Origin: Omphalotus guepiniiformis
Lineage: Eukaryota > Basidiomycota > Agaricomycetes > Agaricales > Omphalotaceae
Direction of reading: 5' to 3'
Length of the DNA stretch: 64,000 nucleotides
NCBI GenBank assembly: GCA_028554645.1
Contig: JAQOOI010000019.1
Coordinates: forward strand, 682,001-746,000
The notes below the pieces were generated by a model. It saw only the letters and a program-made list of their open reading frames with translations, was not told the DNA's origin and ran no database searches. Shown here in pieces: positions 33,727 through 45,700 of the stretch. The position numbers and the translations under genes were made by a program. Every line of letters starts with the position of its first letter. The first letter of the stretch is position 1.

Positions 33727-34756
33727 TGTAAGGCAATATGCAGCTTCAAATGGTCAGATCAGCATTTTAAACTTTGGTCAAGTGTTAGCGACTAACTAGG
33801 TTGTAGTTGGGTGAAGGGACTGAGTTGAGTTCAAGTGAATAAAGCAGCTGAAGAAAGATGGCAACTTGGCCGAATTTAAGTATCAGACTTCATTCAGGCT
33901 GTCAAGACTAGCATCAAAGTTTCAAGGTATAACAGCATATGTGCTCATTTTGTATTAGTTAGTATTGTATACTATGTATTGTAGGCTGCGCTTACTATAC
34001 ATGAGAGCTGAAACACTATTAGATATCAAGCTAATTCAGAGAACGGCACAGCTCAAGTTTATTACAACATCTTGGGTACTCCCTCATGGATGATTCAATC
34101 CAGGTTGTTGATTTGCTACCGGCTTGCAATAACTAAAATTGATTGATTCACTACACAATTGCGAGCTTTGTATGTACAATGTACATACATATGTTGCAAA
34201 GACTAATTCACCATCAAAACCTCAAAAGTACTAACTTGAGAATTTTCTGATTGTAGTCAGTTGCTTTAACATCATAGGAGCTTAAGTGAGACTAACTTCA
34301 TGGGGGCTTTCGGCATCACAATAATACAATGTATACATGAAGAAAGAACTGATCATATATAATCAAAGGAGATGCTCAATCAGGCAAAATGTATTAAGAA
34401 ATGCAGCTGAGCTGATTAATGGGAGGAAACTCAGAAAGGAATGAGATAGCACACAAACCCTGCAATTCAATGATTTGAAAGGTGGGAGGTACTTACACAG
34501 TGTGGGAGGAGCTGAAGAGCACTAAAACAGGCTCTCATCAACAGAGGTGAGTGAGTTCATTAATAGCTACACTTCCCATTCACGGAATCTATTAATGCTT
34601 CAAGGCTGCATATCTACCTGGTATCATTGCTAGTGACGGTAATTCAACTATATTAATGGGTATGGTGTTCAGCCTGCCATGATCATCAGTTGGTCCAGTA
34701 CTAGAGGAAAATACAGTTTATGTCAGATCCCGCAGAAGTATCCGAAAGATCACTGC
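33727..34756. other. AT-rich intergenic region
   Basis: 1 kb rich in A and T with scattered stops. No gene, tRNA or repeat seen. Confidence 0.5.
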
Positions 34757-35686
34757 TTACAGGCTCTGATGTGCTTTCAACCATGCTGCCCTCAGCCCTA
34801 GATTCTCCGAGTCATGCTCGTCTTTACTCAGCGCACACTGTGCCTTCTGTGGTTCATAAGGAGTGTCAATATCAAAGTACCATCCATCATGCTTCAATCT
34901 TGATTCACGTCTAGCAGTGATTGGAGCAACGAGAAAGTGACAGGCACTATTGAATAGGCCATACTTTCGACTATGTAGGTAAAGCTGGTTCTGAATGCAC
35001 AGCCAGAATGGGAAATGTTGCTTGCCATCATTTGGTCCATGCACAATGATAAGCAGATGGATATTGCTTGGATAATAAGTGTTTGTGTCACCACGGAAGG
35101 TCCTAGAAGCAAGTCAGAAGAGCCTGCAATGTTGACATTTTGAGTCAATGATATACTTACCAGCGCAATTCTTTTGGAGATGGGTGGTATTTGACATGTT
35201 TGGGAGATAGTAAGATGTTGAACTTCTTTTCAAAGTCGTACTCTGTGTCTTGTCCCATATTGCTGACCTCTATGTTCGCGAAGCTTAACGTCGGAGTAAA
35301 ATGCACAATCTTCTTTCCGTTGATCTTTTCAACGCATACTTGTTCATCATAGGAGGGACGGCTATGATGTATTTCGACCTCAAGTTCAGTTCCAGAAGGT
35401 GCCCGTGCCACAAGCGGCAGACCGGCAGACTCTGTGAAACCTTGCATTAGACTAAAAGTGGGATTTATTGAACATGATGGAGCAACATACTGAGAGATTT
35501 TCCATCCGGCAATTGAAAGCACACATTGAGCATCACCGCGCAGAGCTGTCTCTCCTTGTCAGAGTAGTAATGAACAGAATCGACTGCGACGAGAAGCCTT
35601 TGAAATGCTTTTGGCTCCTCGATAGGATTGATGCGGATTGAGTCAACTCGCTTGAGCCCCGGCGCGCTATTGGTTTTATGCCCCAT
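34757..35686 (-). CDS. Hypothetical protein, lineage-specific paralog 2
   Basis: Three exons from MGHKTNSAPGLKR at 35686 to the stop at 34757, about 265 residues. Shared with paralog 1: GLKR near the start, EPKAFQR, DSVHYY, GLPLVA, YYPSNIHLLIIVHGP and GWYFDIDTPYEPQKAQ. The Pro/Thr-rich linker of paralog 1 is much shorter here. The C-terminal section LFNSACHFLVAPITARRES is clean and probably shows the ancestral form. No recognised domain, no secretion signal. The pair probably arose by local duplication. They lie between the cysteine-rich secreted genes on the same strand, but nothing shows a functional link. Confidence 0.6.
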
Positions 35687-37607
35687 GCTTGCTTTGAGTT
35701 ATAAGATTGCCCATTGTACAGTGAGTGAAGGTATATCACCTTGGAAGTGGCATATGTTGTTAGCTTGATAATTGACTCAAAGATCGCGATGGATAAGGGC
35801 AAGAGTTGACGACTAGTAAGTAGGTAGGAAAAGCCCGAGCCCGTTCTTTGGAACAAAGTGACCTGTGCCCCTCATACTTATATGTATAAGTGTGTATCAA
35901 TATATGCGCCGACCTGAGGGCCCGAGAGACAGGAAGAATGTGGCAATGTTCCTACCCAATCCAGCTACTTAGTAGCAGCAGCGACCCCCAATTACTTAGT
36001 CTGTACAGAGATCCGGCGAGTCTCCTTTCATTGATTATCCCGCAGCAGCAGTCACAAGCGCCGACCACAGCCGTGTTGATCGCAGGACATAGCACTAGCG
36101 CTCGTTGTTCCTTTGAGTTGTAGGATAATGTACATTTGATCTGTCAGCCAGGCAAAGATCAATTGCAACAGCAAAAATATTGACAAGAATAGATTCACTG
36201 ACTACATTACAACATACGACACGATTACTACCACCGGTAATATCCAGGCCTAACTGGGTACTATGAGTCTAGGATCGATGATGAGCGGTGGGGTCATACG
36301 GTCATCTAATTTGCTGCCAGTGTGAGTAGTGATGTCTGGAACATTGTGTCCTGGCGGCTAACATACACATCCAGTGCACAAGATCTACACGGCACGGTCG
36401 GGAGGTTAGATCTATTTTGTGACATGAGGTTACCCCCAAGAACGACATACCTATCCGGTGTAAGATGGTTCAAATGCTCCGCAGCTTCACCCGCATTCTC
36501 CACGAAAATGAGATGACATGCTTCGTCATTTGCAAGACCGCTAACGCATCCCGAATGTCAGTCTGCCGTCGCGCCAGACGCCCACAACCTTCCAGTCCAT
36601 GGGGTTGTCCCTGCTTTATCCCATCTTTTCGTCGGCCCTCGCCTTTGCCTGATTCGATTTCGTTTCGGAGTCGGCCTTGTCGACGTCTGCTTGAGCTTTC
36701 TTGGAGTTCTAAGGCGAGAGTGTTGAGCGCCTAATGAACACGCCGAGATGAGTCGGGATGAAGACTAACCTTGTCATCCGAGGGTAGTCTCCCCTAGGCA
36801 ACTCTGAGCTGCGGTACTCTTGACAATCCGAGGTTTTGAGGTGGAATGTCACTTCTATATTTGCAAACAAGTCCGTTGTAAATTGTGTAGGGTTAGCTAG
36901 CGACTTGAATGAGCACCACCAAAGCGCACCTCGTCGTTGGAGGCTACTATACCTCGTCTCCTTAGATCCAATTCTTCATCGGTAGAAGAGACAACCCGTC
37001 TTCGGTTATCTGAAGAACGCATGGCGTGGTCCTCGCGAAGCGCGTTTTCTGTTGCGTGGAGAAATGGAACGCGTTCCCTATCGAGAAGAGGCGCGCGAGG
37101 AGTAACCGACGAGGAACTACTTCAGAACTACTTGGAGTAAAAACCCGAGAGATGGTTGCAGCTCCCACTTCATCGTCTTCCGCATCGCTGGCAAGATCTA
37201 AGGTGAAAGAGCACTGGTATTGACGCGTCTGGAAGCTTGGGTGCCACAGACGACACCTCAAGTTCACAGTCGTCGTCGGAGGTCAAGAAGTAAGGCGGAG
37301 GAATCTGCAGATATTACATAATCTGCGCGTGCTCTTCCTTGTCCTTGATGGACATGCTTCAAGCTTCAACTTCTCTAATGCAATTTTACACCTCCTCTCA
37401 AAGATTACTTACCTGACTTAAAGAAACACTACAAGCAGTATACATGGCTCAACGGGAATACTCACACTATTAGGCATAATGAAGCATTTCAAGTAAGGAC
37501 CGAGATCGGTGGATAATATTTCGTTCGGTACTCTTTTTGCGACAGGATAGCAGTATGCAACAGTCAAACACGTTCTCCTTCATCGGGTCAAACTTCAAGC
37601 TTCACGC
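35687..37607. other. 1.9 kb without a confident gene
   Basis: Minus-strand pieces around 36306-36760 (ANDEACHLIFVENAGEAAEHLN) look protein-like but the surrounding frame is broken, so a gene remnant is likely. A 101-codon minus-strand frame at 36962-37267 has no domain. From about 37420 the sequence is the duplicated flank of copy B. Confidence 0.4.
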
Positions 37608-38090
37608 TCAAATAGCGCAGATCTCTACAGCCTGGCATCTACAGAAGTAATAAGCACACTGTAGGAAGCAGTACGATGCAAGAAAACACTTACGTCTGGC
37701 TTCCGACAACCCCACAGCAGATCGTACCCTCTGGACCTATCAAAAAGCAATGAGATTCCGATTCAATGGATAATTACGAGGTGTTCATTTACAAGGCTGA
37801 AAAAAGAGCGTCAATACACAGCTTTAATGGCACAACAGGACACTCACACCAAAGAGACCACCTAAAAGAAAGGAATGACAAGGCAATTTTAGCGTCTAAT
37901 CAACTCAAAGATATTGGCAACATACATGATCCTTCGCCGTCAGCTCTCACCTCCAGCGAGTTGGCAGATACCAGGCTGAGGAAAGCAAAGAGGGCGAAAG
38001 CGGTAGACAAGAATGTGCGCATCGTGGATATACGAGGGACAGAGGATGGTGAGTTGTGTCTGGGATCTTCCTCTCTCCCTCTTCGTTATA
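37420..38090. repeat. Segmental duplication of 31640-32270
   Basis: Both segments carry the cysteine-rich gene with introns and non-coding 3' flank at roughly 90 percent or better identity by eye (for example AAACACTACAAGCAGTATAC and TTTCGTTCGGTACTCTTTTT in both). Small indels distinguish them, such as an extra 10-15 bp near 37485. Confidence 0.7.
37608..38022 (-). CDS. Small secreted cysteine-rich protein, copy B
   Basis: The same four-exon plan as copy A, with the first exon at 37926-38022 and the 12-nt exon at 37850-37861. The 60-residue product differs from copy A at about six positions, all in the signal peptide and the linker (for example ADGEGS for VDVERS and CGLFG for CGPFG); the cysteine half is otherwise identical. 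Minus-strand TATA-like GTTATATACC reads in reverse at about 38086-38095. Flanks and introns also match copy A, so the duplication is recent. Signal peptide and five cysteines are intact. Function unknown. Confidence 0.75.
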
Positions 38091-38966
38091 TACCAGTTCG
38101 CGTGCTGATACGTGTAGAAATACGTGATCATGATGATCAAACTTGACACTTACGGAGGTCCGATATCGTGCCGGGCATCCGTTTCGGTACCTAGATTAGC
38201 TCACGTAGATACATATATACGTCTTAATGTGATCCAGGAACCCCCACGCGCTTGCTTCGGGTTCCCTGCTTATACTGGAATTCTGTCGCTTTTCTTACTC
38301 TCTAAGGCCGAAATCCAACAATACGTAAACTGCCTAGGGTTCCAAGACTCCTACGTATCATCACAGCTGTCTGCTTTAGCAGGCACTGCCACATAATTGA
38401 ACGGACTCTTCGGAGTATTGTTGTGTGCGAGTGAAGGTGGAATGGAGTAAGAACTTGCTCGCCGAAAGCAATTGCGCGTCGTTTTCGGATTTCATCGGAT
38501 CAAGTTCCGGGTTCATTATTGCTGAAGCTATATAGTCGACAATGATACAGGGAACTATTTTGTATCTGTGTCCGTCAAGTTCGAGTATACCAAGTGCTGG
38601 ACAATAGAACAATATACATGCCAAGGATTATACACAGGGAGCAGCATCGGTATACATCCCAGACCGACCAAGCACAATATTACGCTTCTCAAGGGGCTGA
38701 GTCGTGCTGTCTGAGTCGTGCTGTCTGTCACTACTGGTTCGATGTACACTACACGGACGCAAGAAGTATGTACATGCAGCTCAAACTAGTTGGCGTGCCA
38801 GAAGTTCAATCAAGCTTTTCGATCAAGGAGTGATGTCGAATCGAAATGAAGGCTAATGAAGGGCATTAATGATGCATCTATGCATCGTCACAGCAGTCAA
38901 ACCACACACGTTCTCTTCAGGACAGAAATACATCAACGGGTTCTACTACGCTTTCAAATTTGCACA
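38023..38966. other. Upstream region of copy B, related to upstream of copy C
   Basis: Segments at about 38328-38410 and 38546-38660 resemble 39486-39570 and 39747-39840: CTGCCTAG...TTCCAAGAC, TTAGCAGGCACT, CTGTGTCCGT-AAGTTCGAGTA. So the B and C units were duplicated with about 1 kb of 5' sequence. No further gene. Confidence 0.5.
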
Positions 38967-39395
38967 TCAGAAGATGCAGACCTCTACAGCCTCGCACCTA
39001 CAGAAGCAATAAGTACATAGGGGAGCAATACGATTACAGCAACAACGCTTACGTCTGGTTTCCGACGACTCCACAGCAGGTCGTACCATCTGGACCTATC
39101 AAACAGCAATGAGGCTTAGTTTCAATGGATGACTCGGGACAGGAGGTATTCATTTACAGGGCTGAAAAAGGAGCGTTAGCAAGCAGTTCTGAACTGCAAT
39201 ATGTATAGGACACTCACACCAAGGGAACCACCTAGAGTCATTGACAAGACAAGGCAAATATCAGCGTACGTTCACTGCACAAGATGTTGGCAACGTACAT
39301 GATCCTTCGCTGTCATCTCTCATAACCAGTGGGTTGGAAGATACCAAGCTGATGAAAGCAAAGAAGGTGAAGAAGGTAGGCAAGAACGTGCGCAT
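38967..39395 (-). CDS. Small secreted cysteine-rich protein, copy C
   Basis: The same exon plan again: exon 1 at 39299-39395 (97 nt) and the 12-nt exon at 39220-39231. The 60-residue product is more diverged (signal MRTFLPTFF, linker MRDDSEGS) but keeps every cysteine: C-GSLGPDGTT-CC-GVVGNQT-C-EAVEV-C. Amino-acid changes are spread over the mature part (E to D, I to T, S to N, Q to E), unlike between A and B. An A/T-rich TATA-like TTTAA lies about 62 bp upstream. Persistence of an intact frame after this divergence argues for a working gene. Confidence 0.72.
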
Positions 39396-40076
39396 CGTGA
39401 ATTACTTATGCGAGAAGCAGAAGATGGTGAGTTGCGTCTCGGAAACCCTCCCTCCTTAAATACCAGTTCGCCTGCTTGACACGTAAACTGCCTAGATTTC
39501 CAAGACACTTAGGGAGATCTATATCATAGCAAGTAATTGAATGTCTGCCTTAGCAGGCACTCCCGCATAGTAGAACCATCGGTCTCTTTGGGATACTGTA
39601 TTGTGGAAGTCAATTGTCGCGTGGCTTGAAGGACCCTGTCAAGCTCGCGGTAAGCAATCGTACTTCACAATATCATCGTACTACAGTGTAACACTTATGC
39701 AACACGGGACCAAGATCCGATTCAATAGCCTACACTGAATCTATAGAATGGTACCGGGTAGTACTTATTCTGTGTCCGTGAAGTTCGAGTACGCCAAGAG
39801 TAGACGGGAAACAGCATCGGTTTACCAGCCCAGACAGCAATTCGAACGGAACACAGTATGGTTAGCTCCTCGCGCGCACGCGTGATCCTCTGACCTTTTT
39901 CTCTTTACACTTACAATTGTATGCCCCTTGTGCTGTAATTCAACACTCGGTCTACAATCCGAGGCAGTCATAGTTCGAAAAGTTGCTTATCGTAGTCTTA
40001 TTACATATATCTAAAGCCACATTCTAATAAGTAATGAACCGTCTCAGTTGTTCGACCACTCCATTTTCAGGGAGAA
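39396..40076. other. Upstream region of copy C
   Basis: Paralogous to the region upstream of copy B as noted there. The last 200 bp are the 3' flank of the P450 gene. No gene. Confidence 0.45.
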
Positions 40077-42786
40077 CTATACGAAAAGAACTATGAACTG
40101 GCGAGCGACCAAGAACACGAAAGCAAATACATACATTAATTTGATCTTCATGGGTGCAGATGGTCCGTTGCTCTCTTTGCCTTTGACATAAGGGACGACA
40201 GTAATGCCCATGCGCCAATCAATCTCTTGAGGGACCGACTCAAACTCAAAGCGGGGAATGAGAACCGAAAGAACAAGCTCTAAAAACACAGAAATAAGTG
40301 TCCTGAACCATTGCCATAAAGGCTGAAGAACGCACTGATTTCTAACAATGCGAATTTCATTCCACTAGAAGGATAATATCTATCAGGATAGATTCGACGA
40401 AATTAATCGATTCAACTCACGGGCACGCACGTCCACCACCTAGGAAGGTCATACTGTTGTTTTGATGATCAAAGGTCAGCAATCATCTTAACGGTTTATA
40501 TATTCCAGCGTACATGTTCGAGTAGATTCCTGGCATCTTGACATTATTCACACTGCCTTCGACGATCGTCTTGCCCAACCATCTTTCAGGCTTAAGTTCG
40601 TTGGCATCAGGGCCCCAAATTGCAGTTGACCTATTCGCAGCGCTGAGCCCGAGGTAGATGGGTGTTCCCTTCATGATGTGTAGTTGTCTCGTCTCTGTAC
40701 CCTGCTTTGAACCAGGAATGGGGAATTGCAGTGGGACAACGCAATCTTCTTTAGTTCTGACACATCATGGAAAGCTCAATGAGTGCAATATCAGGGCATG
40801 ATATATAATGGGCGTACTCTCTCCATACAAAGGTCACAGGGGCGAAAAGACGAAGTGCCTCACGGCATACAGCATCCAAGACAGGGAGGTTGTTGATCTC
40901 ATTGTAGTCGAGCTCCTCACCCCCTTTAGCCTGAGCAAAACAAATCAGTTGAGAAGACAATGCTTTATGACGCCGGAGCCCTACTTTACGAGCGGCCAGA
41001 ATCTCATCTCTGACACGAGCCTGCAGTTCGCGGTTTTGAACCATGAGGCAAAGGAGACGAGTGAGTGCGCCGGAAGTCGTTTCCTGACCACCCAGGACGA
41101 TAGAACTGACATCAAGGAAAGTTGTTTGGTAGGTCTAAAGGATAATCAAGGAGAACACATACCTCATATTCGCCACAACGTCTTCGTCGCTCATTCGGTC
41201 TTCCTCATCCGCTTGTGAGTTTGCTGCCACTAAAATTTGCAAGGGAGTGGTCAACAATGAAGTTCTCATGGACACGAACGTTATGCACGAACTGAGTAAC
41301 GTCGCGAGGTCCTTGCCGCTCCCTGTCATCTTTTCTACTACCGAAAGATCTCCCTCGTCAAGCAGTTTCTTCTTTTGGAAGAAAAGTTTTTTGCAGACTG
41401 GGTGCATGACGTCGCAGGCGTGCTTGAACTGAAACAGACAACAAATTAGAGTCAAGCAAACGGTCGTTCAACTGCTCGATTCTGACCTTGCGAAGAGAAG
41501 GCCAGGGAACAATGTTAACGAGCGATGCCAGGAATCTCCGGAACCATACAGGCTGTATCTTGCGCCAAGACTCCAAATATGGGAGAACAGGGAAAATTCT
41601 GCCTGACATAGGACTACCAAAGCTGTAGGGATCACTCTTGGAAGGGTAAAAGAAATGACGCTTACAGTACAGTCATAAGAGCTTCGTGGAACTCTAAGAA
41701 TTCTTTGCTATTATTGAAAGAATTGAAAGAGTGCCCAAGGCCGCCTTGGGAGATGAGCTCTAGTGCGGTACGAGTGAGGTGATCGAGAATGTCAATGACG
41801 CGCCCGTTGGGATAATCGGCGAGCCGTTTCGCAAGCTGGTCTCCGGACTGTAACGAATCTAGATGAGCGATGCTTCAGTTTAGGAACGAAGTGTTCGTAC
41901 CTGGTAAGCGACGTTATAAAATACTGGAGTTAACTTAGAAACGAAAGCTGCTGTAAAGACTGGATTGAGCATCTTGCGCTGTTTCTTATGGGCTTGGCCT
42001 GTGAGGCATGCACAATCAATAAGAGATAGAGGAGTCGTGGCATGAATGCATACCAGCAACCGAGGCAAGAGAATTTCCGTGATGGATGATACCGAATAAG
42101 CTACGCAATGAAACCTCAGTATCATCGAAGTCAGTACCAAGAAATGTTGGATATACCCTGAAAATTCCACCGATTCCGGGAAGTTCTGCTGGTCGCGAAT
42201 TAAGATGGAGTTAAGAGCCAAAGGATCGGTGATGTACAAGGCATCTTTCTGTAGCACAGGTAGTTGAAGTAGTTGAAGTATAGTTGAGAGGCAAAATAAG
42301 CGCTATAGACTTGCTTATCAAACATAAAACTCACCCCGAACAGTCCACCACGAAGCCTAGCTACATGACCGTACTTTTCAGTCATGGAGTAGTGATAGCG
42401 GAACAGGGATGTTTCTGAATGTAGTGTCGGCAGGTAGCCTGCGAAAAAAAATGGTATTTAATCAGCGAACGCGCTCAGATCATCACCGAACACATACCTA
42501 GCTGAGACTCAAGCTCCGGACCAGGAATATGGGAGTACGGGGACTTCCTCAGCAATCTGCCCAATATGACGAAAGCGAGAAAAGCGCCGCCGAAAATGAT
42601 ACAAGTCTGTGTTGAAACATAGTTCTGACTCTTCGCGAGGCTTTGAAGGGAGCCGATTTGGGCTCGAGATCTGTCAAGAGTGTACTGATAGATCTCTGAC
42701 AATGCTTCTGGGACCTGCACAGATTCGAGCTGAGCTCGAGATTTGTCGAGGATTTGCAACGCGCGGTCTGACCAACTTGAAGCCAT
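40077..42786 (-). CDS. Cytochrome P450 (A)
   Basis: Start MASSWSDRA at 42786, stop at 40077, about a dozen exons. The N-terminus is odd: two SRAQ repeats (LDKSRAQLESVQ, LDRSRAQIGSLQ) precede the membrane anchor CIIFGGAFLAFVILG and the PGPE hinge. P450 landmarks: GGQETTSG in helix I, EALR (ExxR) in helix K, LKPERW, and the haem loop FLGGGRACPG with the Cys ligand, split by an intron after CP. It is a microsomal monooxygenase. After the usual C-terminal VVPYVKGKESNGPS it continues with a hydrophobic tail (MYVFAFVFLVA). It is related to P450 C on the other side of the MFS gene. The start is supported by TATATC at 42824-42831 on the minus strand. Substrate unknown. Confidence 0.85.
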
Positions 42787-43192
42787 GAGCGCTAAGTTAA
42801 AATGAAAGTTTGGCAAGTTCCACTAGATATAGACTCCATCAGGTCTACCCAGGTCATTCTCTACGCCACGGCCGCTCCTTGAATAGTAATCGCCTCGTTG
42901 TGTAGTCTTGAAAATTCTTCAGCGGCATAGGCTGGCGGCTGGCTGGCGGCAAAGCGGATTCCAGTGAATAACGTGACCGTAACAAACCTTCTCAACTTGG
43001 CCCGCCTGCATTTGGACTATGCCACCGACGACGAGTACTTTCAGTCCTGATCCACCACCAATGAACTTTCTGCCTCTGCCGTTTCCGAGTTTTCTATTTC
43101 AATTCGGCGGCCGCTTCTTCCGAAAATGTTCAATATATACTTTGACTTGATAAAGTTGCTGGAAGGATCAAAATTCTTGAGGGCCATTCATC
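42787..43192. promoter_or_regulatory. Bidirectional promoter between P450 A and P450 B
   Basis: The 406 bp separate two divergent P450 starts. TATA-like sequences lie near each end: minus-strand TCTATATC at 42824-42831 and plus-strand AATATATAC at about 43132-43140, 53-60 bp before the start at 43193. Shared control of both genes is plausible. Confidence 0.5.
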
Positions 43193-45144
43193 ATGACCAA
43201 CGTCCTTGCGATCTTAGGAGGTCTCACTCTCGTCTTTATCGCCTTGCGTAATATCACTACTCCTCCAAGCAATCTTAGGCACCTTCCTCGTCTCCCTATT
43301 CTCCCAGTTCTTTGGAGTTACGCCAAAGGAGAAGTTGAAGACGTGCGAATCAAGAGACTCATTGTTCCTTTCGCGTCTCAACATAAAGCAGGCGTCGTGC
43401 TAGTATATGCCTTTGGTCGATGGATTGTGCACGTTCTTGATCATAAGGTTCAGCAGGCTTTTCAACTGAATAGTTCGAATTTCTGATCGAGATGTCACAG
43501 ATTGCTCGCGACCTTTCAGCTGACATTGCGACCTGGCCCAAGGAAGAACCCCCAGGTATGCAAACGATTAAAATTTTGACAAATGAGTAATCATCCAAAA
43601 TTCTTCCCCACAGATGACATGATGCTCTGGCGATTCGTAGGGCGGACCAACGTGATTTTATCCAACGGGAGCAACTGGCAGCGTCACTCCAAGGTGGTGA
43701 AGTCTGCACTTGGTCGCACAATACCCATTGGAGATTTCATCAACCTCGCCCATAAATTGTTTGACCGTATGGGCAAAGGTGGTTGCCTTCCATGGCATGA
43801 CTTGACAATGGTTTGTGTTGCTGTTTCGAGTCTTTTCGTTCATACTAACCCAAACTGAAGCGTTTCACTCTTGATGCAGTCGGTGAGAAATACTCTTTTC
43901 CCGCCTCAGTCGTCTGTACCTGATCCTCGTATCAATGCAGGGACAACTACTTTCGGCCACGATTTTCAGGCTATCACGAATGAAGACAGCCCCTTCGTTA
44001 AGGAGTACAATACCGTGATGGACAGTATTGCCTCCATTCCGTGAGTTTCTTTTAAATGCCCTCGCAATGAAATAGTAGCTGATTCATATTATTTCAGTTA
44101 CATTGTATTCCCAAAACTTGAGCGTTGGATCCCCCGTACTGCTGTGGTTGAAAAGATCGACCATCTCATTGCCATGTTCGACCGCCTTTTAGAGGAGAAG
44201 AAGCACAACAAAGGAAACGATATGTTGACATTCATGTTAGAAGATGTAAAGCTTCTTTCCTCCACTGTTACTTTCACCTTTCCTAATGACTTTTCTTCGA
44301 TAGCCTGAAATGTCCGACATCGAATTCCGAGATAATATGGTGGTGTTTTTCATTGCTGGACATGTAAATATGACGCCAGACACTGCCTACTCCTTCGTTG
44401 TCTAACAAATGATTTTACTAGGATACAACGGCCGGGGCAATGTCAAGCCTGGTGTATTACCTCGCTAAACATCCAGAAATGCAGCAGCGCGCTCGTGAAG
44501 AAGTTCTAGCTGCTATGGGCCAAAAGGAGCCTGACATGGATAACATGCGTAACTTGCCTTTCACCCAGGCTTGTATTAGAGAAGCGCTGCGTGTCAATAC
44601 GCCCATTGTCAGTCCTTCCCACAACTTCCACTGAAGTATCCGTGATTAACATATCTTCGCCAGACGTACATGGTTCCACGCTCATCGAGGACCGACTGCA
44701 ATCTCGTTTCCTCTACCGGGAAAGGCTACTTTATTCCTGCCAACACCTCCGTCATTCTCAACATTACCTCAATCCACTATAACGAGAAGTATTGGCCTTC
44801 CCCTTACGAGTTTAACCCTCTGCGATTCATGGGGAATGACTCCAAGGAGGAAGCACGTCTGGACGCTAGCTTGTGGCTGTGAGTTATCAGCAGGTCTTCT
44901 TTTTCGTCTCCCTCCTGACGCACGCCATATGTTTAGCCCATTTGCCCTTGGACCTCGTCAATGCCCGGCTCGTAATTTTGCTCTGTATGAGCTCCGCACT
45001 CTCGTGTCGATGCTGTTGCAAAGGTATACGTGGACGCTCCCGGGTGACTCGATACATAAAGATTATATCAAGAATGCATTCTCGCCATTTGCACTAAGCT
45101 TGCCGATGAATATGGATGTAGTTTTCAGTCGGATCAAGAAGTGA
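43193..45144 (+). CDS. Cytochrome P450 (B)
   Basis: Start MTNVLAILGG at 43193 in a hydrophobic anchor; stop at 45144; around nine exons. Landmarks: GRTNVILSNGSNWQRHSKVV (helix C), FFIAGHDTTAGAM (helix I), EALR (ExxR), FNPLRF (the PERF-like site), and the haem loop FALGPRQCPARNFAL. The residue two after the Cys ligand is Ala where Gly is usual. The sequence is only distantly related to P450s A and C and represents another family. Exon 1 joins exon 2 as DHK-IARDLSAD if a 53-nt intron starting GTTCAG is removed. Frames are intact. It is a likely microsomal monooxygenase, transcribed divergently from P450 A. Confidence 0.85.
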
Positions 45145-45368
45145 TTCTTATTTAGTGCTTAGAGATGTATGTAGAGTGGTCAGTCGAATGATAGTGTAGC
45201 AAGAAATTGTCGTTAACGAATAAATCTCCGTTTCCGTTAGCCTCTGTGTTCCTTGCTGGTGGCGCTAACTCAGGTCTGTACACACAATTCCAACAATATA
45301 TGGATGGTGACCTACTTCATTCCCCGACCCGTCTCGTGAAAACCTATTTTACCATCTCATACAACCCC
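45145..45368. other. Short convergent spacer
   Basis: 3' flank of P450 B leading into the tandem duplication. No gene. Confidence 0.4.
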
Positions 45369-45606
45369 TTCACCTTTCTCGCGGAGCGCTGAGTGACGGA
45401 AAAATGGACTCTAAGTCTCACGATTAACAGATTAGTATTATTACATGTGAACATATGTACACGAAAGAGCGGACAATGTTCAAATCCATCTTCACCTCTC
45501 TCGCGGAGCACTGAGCACGGAAAAATGGTCTCCAAGTCTCACGATTAACAGATTAGTATTATCACAAGTGAAGATATGTACACGAAAAAGCGGACGTTGT
45601 TCAAAT
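45369..45606. repeat. Tandem duplication, period 122 bp
   Basis: 45369-45485 and 45491-45606 are about 88-90 percent alike: TTCACC, CTCTCGCGGAGC, CTGAG, CGGAAAAATGG, AAGTCTCACGATTAACAGA and GTACACGAAA in order. It lies between the 3' ends of P450 B and the MFS gene. Confidence 0.75.
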
Positions 45607-45700
45607 AAATTACGGAGTTGGAAAGCTTGATCTATGTATACGTATGAATAAGTATATTGACAGCAAAAACGATCTTTCTAGTCCATCGTCATCTATTAAA

